The position numbers and the translations under genes were made by a program. The notes under the pieces are model-generated. The model saw nothing but the letters and a program-made list of their open reading frames with translations. It did no database searches and had not been told where the DNA came from. From Torreya grandis (lineage: Eukaryota; Streptophyta; Pinopsida; Cupressales; Taxaceae): 64,000 nucleotides of DNA. Below, piece by piece: positions 1-15,100 of the stretch; within the stretch, counting starts at the first letter, position 1, and every line of letters begins with the position of its first letter. The stretch is from NCBI GenBank assembly GCA_037957365.1, contig JARHVA010002004.1:926001-990000 (forward strand). Direction: 5' to 3'.

Positions 1-312
1 TAAGGAATAAAATTGTAATACATCCACTACAATTTTCTCTTCACTCACACTTAGTGTGCCACCATGATTACAATGCCCTCATATCAAAGGAGGGTTACAT
101 ATTAGGGGAAATGCACCAAAATAATCTCTACCATTAGATTTGCAACCTAATAGTGAATGGTCTAGATTTACTATAAAGTGACAATATGTTACAATACATT
201 TTTGACCCACCTAATCCCCCATGGTGACCTTAGTCGGGGGTATTGCACCCTGCCAAAACCTTCGATGTTAGGAATTGGGCATTATAATACGATCAGACTC
301 CACCATGTAATA
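1..312 (-). repeat. Copia0 5' LTR, outer part (right LTR, cut by window start)
   Basis: This is the outer two thirds of a Copia LTR. It aligns along its length with the right LTRs ending at 16690, 36017 and 60571, sharing the block around 'ggttacatattagggg', the 'gtgacctta' variant typical of right LTRs, and the end 'attataat..gatcagactccaccat'. The element body lies left of the window. The next five bases, 313-317 (gtaat), match the target-site flank seen beside the other Copia copies. Confidence 0.8.
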
Positions 313-1047
313 GTAATAAATGTTGTCTTGATAAAATCTAAGGCATAATCATTTTGAAATAATAACATAAAATACAAAAAAAACACATTTTACAATTTAT
401 AGAAAATTCATAAGAAAAAGACAATGATTACTAAAACAAAAAAACTGTGAGGCTTGTGATGAGTATATCTAATCCCAAGAACCATCATAATAAATCATAG
501 ATGGATAAAAATATTTATTTTATAATACACATTGTAAACAATATTTATAAACCATATGACATTATGGCTCATATCCTTAGTGAGGTATAAAATGCTTCAC
601 ATGTAAACAATGATAGATAAGCAAAATCCATGGATTAGTGATGTTAAAAAAATCCAGTGGATATAGACATTGGTCTCCTAAAATGTGCATTTGTGATTTA
701 TGAGACGCTTACCCAATTTGTCATTTCTGCATAAGATAAAATAAATAAACCCATAATAATAAAAATCCTTACATTTCCATTAAAACTTGTAAGTCAAAAT
801 AACTCATTTCAAATGATCCATAGATTAACTACACTGAAATCAACTATAGTTTAAGAATTCAAGAAATGATGGCAATTGATATTTTTGTTTTTAAATTTTA
901 AACAAGCATTTGAATCCATATTATAATTTTTTAAATGATTTAGGTTATAGCCCTAGTGAGGTATAAAAAACCTCATCTATATGTAGTGATGGAAAATAAA
1001 GATAAGTGGTCTTGCAGTCACTGCTATTCTTCCTATCATCCCATATG

Positions 1048-1173
1048 ACAAAAATTTGATATCCTCTTCCATTAAACAACATCACACATGCAATAATATG
1101 GCCCAATGGGAAAAAATACTTGATATCCTCTTCCCTTAAAAAACATCACACATGAAGGGATATGGCCCAATGG
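1048..1173. repeat. 62-bp tandem duplication, two copies
   Basis: The segment from 'cttgatatcctcttcc' to 'atatggcccaatggga' occurs twice in a row. The corresponding places in copy 3 (near 36755) and copy 5 (near 61228) hold only one copy, so the duplication happened in copy 1 after the array formed. Confidence 0.8.
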
Positions 1174-1264
1174 GAATGAAGAAGGGATGATGGTGCATGA
1201 AGGTCAACACTAAATAGTGTAATGATCAAAGAATTGAATGAGAGGTGATGGCTAATAACTGTAG

Positions 1265-1292
1265 GGTGATGATACTTTAATGCCTCATCACC
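1265..1292. repeat. Decayed 28-bp palindrome
   Basis: This is the counterpart of the perfect palindrome at 61379-61406. The right arm (tgcctcatcacc) is intact and the left arm has several substitutions. Confidence 0.6.
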
Positions 1293-2849
1293 TTGAATAG
1301 GGTGTATTGATTTTGTGGATTGTGTGTTTTTAACCAAATTTTAAATGCTCAAATTTTTCTGCCCATTTGGATTTTTATTGGATATTTTACCATCACTGAT
1401 TGATCTAACCTCCAAAATGGTACCATAGTGACCCCTTACACAATAATCAAAACCATGAGTCCATACTACCATGTCAGATGTCTAAACCAAGAATTGAAAT
1501 TTTGACACATTAAAATATCCATCAATTTTAATTTTAGGTGTTTATGTGCCATGATTTAAATGCCACATAAAGACAAAGTTAAATCTCAAAACTTTTGAGT
1601 CCTATAATTTAACGAGGTGTAGACAAAATAAAGTTGAAGAGACCAAATTAAGGTCCTTTTGTTGTTTCTCTGATGATAAATTTGATTTTATTTTAAACAA
1701 ATCACTAAATAAGTATTTATTTGTAAGTAAAATGACATAAAAAATTTGGAAGAAAAATTAAAATGAAGGCTTTGTTTTGCACTTTTTAATCTCCAAAAGC
1801 TTTTAGGAAGGATGCATTTGATTTTTTAAAAGCCAATTCTTGCCAAGTGAATTTTACTGTTTGTATATTTTATTGACTTGGTAATCGCTCTTAGAAAAAT
1901 TTGTTTTCAAATATGAATAATAAAATAATAAACAAGATTATAAACCTTTTTTGTTAATTTTGTGTTGTCGATATATATGGTAACTTAAAAAAATAATTAA
2001 TTTTAAATATTAGATAAGCTTTGTTTATACATCACATAGATACAATAATTATAGATATTTATTATATAAGAGGTATTTATTTTTATCTGGCCTATTCATT
2101 TACAACTTTCTTGATGCTTTTTTACAAGATTAATATAATAATACATTCAAAAGGCATATCTTTATAGCTTAGTTCTATTGTGATTATATTTTTTCCCAAT
2201 ATTGGTTTTATACATAATTCACATTTTATATCTATATGAATGTATACAAGATTTTTATTTTCCATAAAATAATATCATTTTTTTAAAAAACTATACCACA
2301 TGATAGGTTAAAAAATCAAAGTGCAATGATAGAAGTGCATTGCATGTTTATGTAAATTTATTTATTCTTAATAACTAATATTTGGAATTATGGGAATTTT
2401 ATTTATATAGTGAAACATTTTACTTTTGGTCTTCCAAATTTTAAAAATAACTTAAGCTTTGTATTTTATGGTTGACGTCATCTTCCATATATATTTTTTA
2501 ACCAACTCTTACTATTATTCTTACCAATGTTTTTTCTTAAATCAGTGTAAGTTTTATACATGTATAATTTCACATATTTTATGACAAAGAACATGATTTT
2601 TCTACAGTTTAATTTTAAAAATATTTATTTTACAAAGGATTGGAGGGTATCAATACTGTACGGTATGGATAGAATATTATTTTATGGAAAAGATTCAAGT
2701 TCAAAAGTATCTTCAAAAAGTTGGAGTTCTTTATGCATACACATGATAAAAGTCATGCTCCACATTTGTGAGGAAAGATAAGAGACAGAGCCAAATCTAG
2801 CCATTGTGTTCCTCATCCATAGATAGATTTAAATGAGACATATGGTGTT

Positions 2850-3480
2850 ATTAATGTGGATGAATCATACACTTTTTCAAAATTTTGTCAACATGCTAAT
2901 CAAGGAGTTGACAATTATTCACAGCAAAACTCAAAAATGGAGGAAATTATTTCATTAACTCAAAAATTTAAAATTCATAATACTAATGAGGAGATGGAAA
3001 ATAATGCAAAGACAATATTTGGCCAAAAAATGTTGTGATTTACCATTAATTTTAAATTTTGATGAGGTGTATGAAGATGTAAACCATGGAAACCTTGGAA
3101 AAGGACATTCGAATAAAGTGAAAAATGGTGTAAATTTTAGTTGTGAAGTATAATTGACATGATTTCAATGCAAACACAAGTGCACAAGGTTGAGAAAGAC
3201 CTTAAAAATAGTAATAATTGGAAACACCATAAGGGTTACACCTTCAACATGGAGTTTTTATGAAGAAATAAATTTTGTTATTGAGAAAACATACAAGCTG
3301 ATAGGTTTTATGAAAGGTTATGATAGAAAATAATTGGTCAATCTAAGCATGATTGCAATGTAAAAAGTTATAAAATGAAAATCATATAAATAAATTCCAC
3401 CTATTAATATTTGAAAAAATTGAAGTGGTGCATATCCAATAACTTCAATAAGTAGGGAGAAATTGGATAAGTAGAATCTC
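2850..3480 (+). pseudogene. Unrecognised protein-coding fossil in unit A copy 1
   Basis: A broken plus-strand reading runs from about 2856 (MDESYTFSKFCQHANQG...) through blocks such as DLPLILNFDEVYEDVN and STWSFYEEINFVIEK to KLIGFMKGYDRK, then PPINI. The same blocks read, with stops in different places, at 38460-39100 and 62960-63620. Stops that differ between copies, with the amino-acid blocks retained, suggest a once-coding segment of the transposon. I do not recognise the family. A gag or accessory protein of the Gypsy element whose integrase lies at 5930-6895 is possible, but that rests on position alone. Confidence 0.35.
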
Positions 3481-3612
3481 CAATTAACTGGGGAAAAATA
3501 GTGCTTCCTTCAATTTAGAATGTTGGAGATGCTAATACTTATCTATTTTTGAATTATTTTTTTATTGTAGAACAACTCAAATGGTTATCATCATGAGCAC
3601 CACCATGAGCAT

Positions 3613-5929
<2,317 letters not shown>

Positions 5930-6895
5930 AAAATCAATTTCAAAATTCTTTGTCTAAAAAATACCTTAATTAAAAAGCATGGGAATCTCATACATGCCTT
6001 AGCCCAAGAGTTTAAACCTACAATGAAGCCATGACCTTTTCTAGTATGGGAATTATATCTTATTGGAAATAATATTCCTACCTCATCAAATGGACATAAT
6101 TTCATTATTACAACGAAAAAGTATTTTACAAAAAGGGTGGAATTTATGCCACTAATATGCACCACAAGCCTTCAAATATCAAAGTTTAATTTTAATCAAA
6201 TAATTTTTTGCTTTAGAATCCCATCCAAAATCATTCACAAAGTGGAAAATCATTTACGAATCTGGAAGTGGAAGATCTATGCAATCGATATCATATTGAT
6301 TAGCATTTATCCACACACTATTACCCTAGGGCAATGGCCAAGTGGAAGTAATAAACAAAATTCTTTAAAAACATACTTAAGAAAATTGTCAATGATGTTG
6401 GCAGAAAATGGAATCCACAACTATATCCTATACTTTTTTCATTTAGAAGCAGTGTCTGAATGCCTACTAGGACCACTTCATACTCTTTGGAATTTGGAAT
6501 AGATGCAATCATTTTAGTTGCAATTGAACACCCTTCATTATGGATATCCTTATGGGGAATCATAATAAACATTGAGTATAAAAATGAGCGGCTACATGAT
6601 CTAGAATTATTGGATGAAAAATGTCAAAATGTCCTTGATCACCTTAGAGCATATCAAAAAAAGGTCAAAGGCCAATATTATAAGAAAATTCAGTCCTAAG
6701 AATTTAAAATTACTGACCTAGTCCTTAAGGAAAATTAAAAAAACACCAATGTTGAATGCAAAAGGAAGGGGAATTTTAAATTTAATTGGATTGGGCATTA
6801 TGTTATTATTACCAAATTTGGAACAAAGGAATATAAAATGGCCACTCTAGATGCAGATGAGCTTGACGATCCAATAAATATCATGCATATAAAAT
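5930..6895 (+). pseudogene. Ty3/gypsy integrase fossil (Tat-like), unit A copy 1
   Basis: Reading across frames on the plus strand gives, in order: a KKHGNLIHALAQEF block (the CQxHG...IH end of the integrase zinc region); LIGNNIPTSSNGHNFI and KYFTKRVEFMPL (the start of the rve core, normally DLIG..SSNGH.FI..YFTKWVEA.PL); LGQWPSGSNKQN (the PQ.NGQAE.NK region with the catalytic Glu, degraded); SYSLEFGIDAIILVAIEHPSL (the PFSLVYG.EA..PVE..PSL block); and a C-terminal part with LDHLRAYQKKVKGQYYKKI, KITDLVLKEN, WIGHYVIITKFG and YKMATLDADELDDP. Several frameshifts and stops make it dead. Reverse transcriptase and protease are not recognisable upstream, so the element is deleted or very decayed there. 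The same fossil lies at 40330-41275, with the C-terminal part alone at 51545-51895. Confidence 0.8.
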
Positions 6896-8699
6896 AATTA
6901 TATTTGTAATAGGGCCTAAAATTTTTGATCCTCCATTTAGAAGACCCCATATTTGGTATAACTCCTATGCATCACTAATTTACTATCCATCATTCTTCCT
7001 CATCTCTCATCATTACCATTTTCCCATTTGGTGCAATCACCTTCCATAAGAATCTGATCGTAATGGTGGTTTTTAGATATTTGATTTGAAAATAAAGAGA
7101 TATGAGTCCCAAAAAGGGTTAGATTAATGCTAAAAGTATAGAGGTGATAACTATTAAAGATAAATTTGGAACATATAATCCACTTTGAAAACCATATTTC
7201 CTTCTGACATCCAAATCTTAAAAAATTCAATTCTTCTAAATGGCTCTACTCCCTATCATCCTTAATCACACCAAATTTTACTTATCTCTTTTCATTATCC
7301 TAAGAATATGCCTTCCTACACCCAACAAATTCATTATTAAATAAGGATCATTTCTTAGTTCTCCTGCAAATTATATAACTCATTTTATAAAAAATTGTAA
7401 ATAGAATCCTAAATTTTTATCCAGTTCCTGGGATTATAATCATATTTGGTTTGATCCTATCTTAATTGTTTCTAGATTATTGTTCCCTATTATCATTGGT
7501 AAATATTCTAGGATACATTGTAAATTATACATTTTGGCCTAACACCCTCTTATCCATGTAATGAGTAGTCTTTTCTATATTTGTTTAACCATGTTCCTTG
7601 AACATATTGTTATCATTTTTCTTATAAATAAATTTTATTTCATTTGGCACTTTTATACATAGTTGTTAAATATTAATTAGGTCACAGTTCCATTTTACTT
7701 CGGTTAACTTTGTAAATACATTATACATCCTTTTAAGTTATGTGTTTTAGAATTTTTAATTACATCATCTTTTTAGTATATAAATTTAATCTATTGTCCA
7801 TATGTAAATTTTTTTTATCATAGTTAATATTTTTTATTAATAGTTATGTTGTGTAAATACTTATTGTAATCTTTTATGTTTTTTTAATTATTTGTAATCA
7901 GTTTGTATGTAAATGTTTGAATTATATTTTTTAAAAGTATTATATTTTATGAATATTTTATTTTGGTCTGGGAATGATGATGGCCCCAACTGACTATCCA
8001 TTACGAAATTGTGAATGGCATTAATGAAGTTTCCTCTTAAATTCCCCATGTAATATAAGTCAATTTGACCTTGACTATCCAAATTTCATAGGTATATTCT
8101 TAACTAAGTGCAATAGTAAAACTAGATTTCCAACATTTCAAGTGGATTCAAGACACCCCACAAGCTATATCACCTAATCATTAAACTATCCCATTTGACC
8201 ACCCTAAACTACTAACTAATCCATCCACCTTCTTGTTGTAGGAGGGTCTGCCCATTAACAATTAATGAGACATATCGTTATCTCACTAAAGGACCACATA
8301 CCTATATCTTCACACATGTCACAAGTTATAACACATTGTATTTCATTATAATCTCATATTATATCATTTAATATGCTTAATACAACATATCAATTAAAAC
8401 CTAACATCACATCATCTATCTAAAAACCATGTCATCTACATCATCATATAAATGAAATTAAAAGACATCCACATCATCACATACATTAAATTAAAGAACA
8501 CGCATAAAATACATAGTCATACATATTTTCTATACATGTTAATAAATCATAACATCCACATTACATACAAATATAATCATCTCCTACTTATAATCAATCA
8601 AATCCAATATCTAATCTAACAAATACATCACAATCACATATAGAAATATACATAAAAAAATACATATACCATAATAAATCTCATCATAATGACATAAAT
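6896..8699. other. Non-coding stretch between integrase fossil and PMD fossil, copy 1
   Basis: This aligns with 41276-43100 and 51896-53780. No domain is visible on either strand. By position it would be the 3' part of the Gypsy element downstream of integrase and also the 3' flank of the antisense PMD fossil. Confidence 0.45.
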
Positions 8700-10740
8700 G
8701 CATGTCAAAAATACAAAAAATGTCACCTCAGACTCAGATCACGATAGTCCTGGTGGTCTCCTAGCTGATTGATGTACAAAATGAGTAGTTTTAGTCATAT
8801 AAGATGGAGCTCAATGATCTACTAACACCACACCCTTGTAAAGACCCCTATATTACTGGGTCTCTCTAATCAGACTTGGTATTTTAACTATCACATCTCC
8901 TAATCCATGTCTCTTTAATAGTGTGTCCCCTTCATCCCAAGTCTCCTTAGCTACTTGTAACTCTACCTCTCATTAGCCAAATCGAGTCTGAATGTAACCT
9001 ATCTAACCTTGTGTGGAGGCTATATTTAAATTATAGCCGAAATATAACCTAACCCTATAGAGTTTTTATCTGTGTATATTTATCTTGAATCTAACCTGTC
9101 TGACCCTACAAAGCTACTATCTATAAATTTATGCTTCTAATCTATCCCAACCATGTGGTTAGGTGAGCTAATATTGGGCCCATCTACATATCCTATTACA
9201 CTATTTATCATTGTAAATATACCAACTCTAGGAAATATTTGTCTCTCTTAACACTGATCTTGGCCACTTTAGCCACCCTCACCCTCACCTCGTAATAAAG
9301 ACTACAAATCTGTTCCTAGTTTTCCATAGTAATAGGTGTTTTTAGAAGGCCCCACAACATCATTTCCTTTCCCACTCACTCCCTGATCCCCCCACCCACA
9401 CCTTGATCACCCTTGGCTACACCCTAATCACCCCCATCAATAACCATCAAATCTTTATCAATCCTATCATGACCATTATCACCACTATATCTCTTAGCCT
9501 ATAACTATAGCCTTTATGCCCATCATCTCCACAGACATTCCTATGCCTATAAGAGCCTTCATACTACCCCTCTCCTCTTACAAACCTATGTTGGAATCAA
9601 TAATATATGTGTACATATCATTTTCCACCATCTTATATAATCTATAGTAATTCCAAGATCTTTTATAGCTATATAATAATCATATACTATAAGAACTATG
9701 TTATCATCATATACCTATGCCAATGCCTTCTCAATTGTATGCCCCTACTCAATCCTATCTCTATCACTCTTATAAAATAAATTCTCCTCTCCTAGGAGAT
9801 CCTACTACTGTAAAAACTATCTTTGCACTCTATTAGAATGATACCTCTTTATGTTGTAATATCGATGCCCTATCAAATAATATTTTGTTAGCATATAGGT
9901 ATAGTTTGTATCCTCTTCCCATCCCCACTATACCATCATAAATGACATCTAAATAATCTAGTCCTAAATCAAAATATATAATTCCTTATTATGAAATCTT
10001 GTATCGCATACATGAGATGTCTTCACTCCTAAAATGATGTACCATCTAAACACTAGTAAATGATAAAGATTACAAATTGTTCATGTTCCTAGTGATATCT
10101 TGATTTCCACATGATCCTAAAAATATATTTGTATCAATTATGAAGCCAAGAAACTCACCACTCTTCTATATACCCCCATATGAAGCTTCATATACAATTA
10201 GCCCAACACAATAGGTCCCCATGCAAAAAATTGATAATCATGCACCATCTCTACCATTACATCCCATAAACCTAGATGAAACCATTGACCACTCTTATTT
10301 TTTAATAATATGATAGTAATAAGGAACATGAATACTAAGGTCAACCTATCAATATTATCATCTATGAAGACCCTATCAATGCCAGTGCATGAATCATGAA
10401 ATTTGACCTATAGATGTCCACACAGCCATTGCATAGTCATGATCCATTCCCATGACCTCTAAAGGATCTTATATCCTCTCATAGGTAATCATAAAATGTG
10501 TCACACATCCTCTAAAGTCACTGTCATCTCTCCTATGATTAAGTGAAAATTGCTTAGAACGTGATCTCTCCACCAACAAAGTGATGAGATCATGGTAATA
10601 TAATATAGGCTAGTCATCTCTATTACTCCAATATCAATTAGCCTTAGTTGATCCACCTTATCTAATATTAGTGGTCATCATAGTATGGATGATAACACAC
10701 ATAAATCTTCCTAAACCACCAAACCTATTAGTCCTTAATC
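8700..10740 (-). pseudogene. Plant mobile domain (MAIN/MAIL-like) gene fossil, antisense, copy 1
   Basis: Read on the minus strand from about 10700 leftwards, the sequence gives a PMD N-terminal signature: a WWRDHVLSNFHLIIGEMTVT block followed by LEDV, LPMRG, then a HDYAMAVW-like reading. Further on come GQWFHLGLWDVMVEM and a GPIVLA-like block typical of the PMD core. After the core, a Gly/Asp-rich stretch (DGGD, VAKGDQGVGGG) leads to a heptad-like MENLEQ..VRVRVAKVAKISVKRDKYFLEL segment near 9200-9320, reminiscent of the tail of such proteins. Many stops and frameshifts make it non-functional. PMDs occur in land-plant host genes (MAIN, MAIL1) and in Gypsy and Mutator elements. Its place beside a Gypsy integrase in every copy argues for the transposon-carried class. 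Confidence 0.65.
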
Positions 10741-11679
10741 ACTACAAACTAACACCCTAACCTAACTTTTTCATATCCCATACCTACCCTACCTATCCCT
10801 ACCTATTCTACCTATCCATTTACCTTTACCATCTTATACCCTTACCCAACTATGTCTTAAAAATAACCTTTAGTAAAACCACTTTTGGCTCCTAACCCTA
10901 ACTTACAATTTTGGGAAAATCGCTCTTCTCTTCTTTTCATTTTGAAAGATTACTACTCACCACCTAATGCCTTAAGAAACTATAAGTCACCCTATGTTGT
11001 ATTCTAAAAATAAATTTCACATGTGATGGTTTTATAAAACCATAACATACTACAAGTGATTTTTTAAAACCATGGATAACAAGTGCATTACTCAAAATTA
11101 CATGCATAAAACTATAACTAGGGGCGATAACCCCAGTTCTAATTTTGTGTTGTTCAAATTTACCCCTCTTTAATACCTTAATAGATATAATTTATGTAAA
11201 AAATGACAAACTAAGATTGGGTAACTACTAATTGTCCTACCTCGGTTGGTGATTTGAACTCACAAACTCTTTATATGTGGTGGGAAGCATGTGGGAATGT
11301 AATCCATTCTTGATACCTCTAGAGTAAAATATTACAAACTCCAAGATTCAAAATTTCTTCTTTTACCCCAAAAATTTATATTTAAGCCCCCATAAACCTA
11401 TTCTTTTCACCTTTTTTCCTGGTTTAGTCCATGTCAACCCTACCATATATTAAAAAATTAACCTTAAATGGCTGGTAATTTTTGTAAACCAAAATCACTC
11501 ATTGTGAATGACTCACACATGAACAACACCAAATTAAAATACATTCACTTACATTGAAGAGATCATAGAATGATTCACATATTGACATTTTTTTAAACAA
11601 ACAATCAAATCTTGAATAATTAAATAGAATCTAGAATACTAAAAAAAACTTCCTTTCTTGAAAAAAACTCACATGCAAG
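10741..11679. other. Non-coding right end of unit A copy 1
   Basis: This aligns with 45091-45790, then with 47445-47676 after a 1.65-kb deletion at about 11447. No domain is visible. The last five bases, 11675-11679 (gcaag), are the left target-site flank of Copia1, matching gtaag beside the other copies. Confidence 0.5.
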
Positions 11680-12158
11680 TGTTAGGTTTATAGAGTGCAT
11701 ATCAATTTTTAATAAAATAAAGACAAAAATAAAATGTATAAAATACAACACAATATAAATATATATTTAATCTAGTTCAACCAAAATGTTCTACATTCAC
11801 ATAGAAATAGTCAATTCTTCTCTTATTCAGGCCAATAAATGAAGGGATAAACTTATAATACATCTAATACAATTTTCTATTTACTCACACTCAGTGTGTC
11901 TCCATGTTTACAATGACCTCATATAAATGGAGGGTTCAAAATTATATTAAAAAATGCACAAATGTAATTTCTACCATTAGTTCTAAGATTTAAAGTCAAT
12001 GATCTAAATTTACTATGAAATTACAATATTTTACAATGGATTTTTCACCCTCTTGGACCCCCATGGTGAGCTTATTGGGGAAGGGAGTTATCACCCTCCA
12101 TAGACCCCCCATTTTTGGAGTTGTGCATTTTCATAAGATCAGGGTCCAACATCCAACA
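11680..12158 (-). repeat. Copia1 3' LTR (left)
   Basis: It starts TGTTAGG at 11680 and ends atccaaCA at 12158, inferred by comparison with the three other left LTRs. The internal sequence immediately after (atcttccacata) is the degraded complement of the polypurine tract, clearer in the other copies as atctcccactt. It carries the left-LTR diagnostic variant gtgagctta. Confidence 0.8.
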
Positions 12159-12229
12159 ATCTTCCACATAGAGACCGATTGTTGTAACTCCACCACTACA
12201 ACACTTTCTTGGACTTTTATTTGAAACTT

Positions 12230-13720
12230 AACCCTGACATGTTTCTCATCTTCCTTTTTATGTCTAAAGACCTATTTATGTTTTTAAAAAATTTAACTTC
12301 TCCTTTATGACTACCTTTATTAGTATATCTATAGGATTCTTTCTTATATGGATCTTTTCCAACTGTAGTTGACCATCCTCCAAAACTACATGAATGAAGA
12401 GATATCTAAGTTGTATATGTTTGGTTCTTGAATAAAATGCTTATCTCTTTGCTAAATTAATAACACTCTAGATACAAATATACAATCTTTCCTACTTTAC
12501 CTCAACTCTTCCATGAATTGTTGAATCCATATCATCTATTTGATTATTTCTATAGATGCATTATTTTATGCTTTGTAGTTGACAAATAAACCACTTATAT
12601 ATTTTTTAAATCTAACAAATTTTTATGTCACCAATAGTTAATACATAAATTGTGGTGCTCCTACAATCTAAATATCTAACCATGTCTGCATCAACATGTC
12701 CTTCTAAGTTAGCATCTCATCCTTTATATCATAATTTTTTATCAGTGGTCCTTCTCAAGTACCTGAGAATCCACTTGAATGCATGCTAATTTTCCTTCCT
12801 TTTATTATTCATAAACCTACTAACAACTCCCACCGCATGCACAATGTCTTGTCTCAGGCACACTATAACATACATTAAAATTCAAACTATTGAATCATAG
12901 GGCACTTTGGACATCTAATTTATTCCTTTATACATTTTAGAACTCTATTCTTTGTTTAATTTGATGTGCCCTCCCAAATGTGTACTCACTAGTCTTACAT
13001 TTTGCATATTGAACCTAAATAACACCTTATTTATTTATTCTTGTTGTGACAATGTTAATTTTTTATTTTTCCTATATCTTGTTATTCTCATACGAAGGAT
13101 TTTTTTAACAGCACACAAAGCATTCATAGAAAATAAATTTGATATTTTTCCTTTGACATCATTTATATCATGCATGTTAGACCCTACAACTAGAATGTCA
13201 TCTACACACAATAACGAAATAATATATATGTCATTATTTAATCTCTTAAAATAGACATAGTGGTCTAAATGACATGTAATATAACCTTGTTGTATCATAA
13301 ACATCTCAAATTTCAAATACCATTACCTTGGAGCTTGGTTTAAGCCATAAAAACTCTTCTTCAACCTGCACACCATTCTCTCATTACCTTTGACTTGTTA
13401 TCCCTATCATTGATCAATATATATTTCTTACTCCAATTTACCATGAATGAAAATAGTCTTCACATCGAACTGTTCAAGGTGCAAATCTTCTATTGATACC
13501 AAACTTAAAATAATTACTATGGAAGTCATTTTAACAACTAGAGAGAATATTTCATCAAAATATATACCCTTTTTTTTTGAAAACCCCTTTAAAACAAGTA
13601 TGGATTTTTACCTCTTTTTGCCTTAATCTTCTTCCTTCAACCAATAAACCCATTTATTTTATAATGCTCTTTTACCTATAGGAAACTGAACCAAATTCCA
13701 TGTTTAGTTATGTACCAAGG
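12230..13720 (-). pseudogene. Copia1 reverse transcriptase and RNase H, decayed
   Basis: The best open part is 13316-13035, reading FEMFMIQQGY, HYVYFKRLNND, LLCVDDILVVG and RMRITRYRKNKKLTLSQ. This is the RT palm with the copia YVDDM-type motif (here CVDDI). The C-terminal continuation through 12960 reads NKVL.RFNMQN and ST.LGGH. RNase H follows: GHVDADMV.YLD near 12680-12720, STTKHKIMHL (from STTEAEYMA) near 12530-12590, and KHFIQEPNIYNLDISSFM near 12390-12450. The catalytic residues around the second Asp and the Glu are lost, so the enzyme is dead. Confidence 0.8.
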
Positions 13721-15100
13721 AGTACATCTCATTTTTCATGCCTTTCTCTCCCTTGTTTTTAGTTTCTATATTCATTTCTTGTTCATAGGTTTCTAGTTCA
13801 GCATAATCAATCAATAATAAATAATAAAGTGAAGGAAAGTATCATTCATGGAGTCTAGTTACTCTGGTAGATCTTCTAACTACACTTTTATTAGTCTAAG
13901 GTACCTTTTATTATTTTAGTTGTTGTATGTATAATATTATATCACTTTTTGAATTTTATTTTTAGTGATTTCATCAAGTACAACATATTATATATTTGGA
14001 TTTTCTTATTTCTTTAACTGCAACTGATATCTATACATAACCTTCTCATTAAACATCACATCTCTACTCCTAATAATTTTATGATTTTAAAAATCCCATA
14101 TATAATAAAAGTAAATTTATTCGATTTTTCTTCAAGCTTAGTTCTATTTTATTTATCAATATCGACAAATGCTTCATAACAAAAAGTATTTAAAAATGAA
14201 TAGTCTACCTTTATACCTATCTATTCTTCCTGTAAAATGCCACCATCCAAAAGAATTAAAATCCTTCTGTTATTAAGTAAATAATAGTATCCATAACATC
14301 TATCCAAAGTTATAAGGGTAACCTTGCATGTAGTGTCATGTTCTGTGCACACTCTATGATTGTCCTATTCATCCTTTCTAACACATCATTTTGTTTTGGT
14401 GTTCTTGAAACCATCTTCTATCTATGAGTCGAATGGGAAGACCCATAATTATCAAATTCCTTGTTATAATATTCATCTCCATTATCTGATCTCACACACT
14501 TTAACTTATTTCTTGTCTCATTCTCAACCAAAGCCTTCCATTTCCTAAAATTATTAAAAACATTAGATTTTTTTCATATGCAATAAACCCAAATTTTTAT
14601 AGTTCATCATCAATAAAACTAACATAATAGGAACAACCAAAAATAGATGATAGCTAAGCCAATAGCCATACATATGTGTGCAAAAGATATAAATTTTCAT
14701 CCTTCTTTGTCTTCCCAACTCTGAAAAATATGAGTCTCTTCTATTTTCCATATATAGAGTACAAAAAAAAATCAAAATCCACCATCTTTGAATCTAGCAA
14801 AAAATTATTTAACTAGAAAAATTGTATTCCCTTCTCACTCATGTTACCAAGTGTGTGGTGCCATAATTTTATCCTCTTTTTTAGAAGATATAGTAATTAA
14901 AGATTCAACATTACCTATATATAAATTTAATGTGCCTCCCTATACTACATTTTATATTACCAATGATCCTTTGGTGACCTTCCATGAATTTTCTACAAAT
15001 GTAACAATGCAACCTCCATTTCCAATCTACCATCCTAAAATTAGATTTCTTTGCAATTCAAGAACATGCCTCACATTATTTAGAAACCATTTATTTATAT
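13721..15100 (-). pseudogene. Copia1 gag-pre-integrase and integrase, decayed
   Basis: Located by alignment to Copia2, where the GAG_pre-integrase signature YYHRLGHMS (34219-34413) and an integrase C-terminal block MNRTIMDCARRM..YLINRT (33515-33757) are readable. Here the same blocks are broken by stops; reads such as YFSELGRQRRMK at 14720 and SDNGDEYYN near 14480 support integrase. No intact DDE triad remains. Confidence 0.65.

Larger units (their letters stand above)
313..2849. other. Non-coding left part of unit A copy 1
   Basis: No open reading frame or domain is convincing here. The stretch aligns with 36018-38460 and 60572-62950 throughout. Local features are a short duplicated motif built on 'cctagtgaggtataaaa' (near 575 and 950), a roughly 62-bp tandem duplication at 1048-1173, and a decayed palindrome at 1265-1292. 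The rest is AT-rich and looks like LTR or untranslated transposon sequence, which is inference. Confidence 0.5.

Noticed and set aside
2560..2781. 73-aa plus-strand frame in unit A copy 1
   Set aside because: The counterpart in copies 3 and 5 is broken at several places and no conserved amino-acid block is evident.
8700..10740. Possibility that the PMD fossil is a host MAIN/MAIL gene or part of a Mutator-like element
   Set aside because: Not excluded, but its repeated presence beside the Gypsy integrase and the absence of a recognisable MULE transposase in any of the units make the Gypsy-carried reading more likely.
11220..11330. A phrase resembling the 3' half of a tRNA (ggtgatttgaactcac), possible SINE tail
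   Set aside because: No matching 5' half, A/B boxes or poly-A tail; counterparts in 45600 and 51440 vary too much to fold.
12952..13254. 100-aa plus-strand open frame opposite Copia1 RT
   Set aside because: The minus strand at the same place reads as reverse transcriptase with a VDD-type motif, so this is a shadow.
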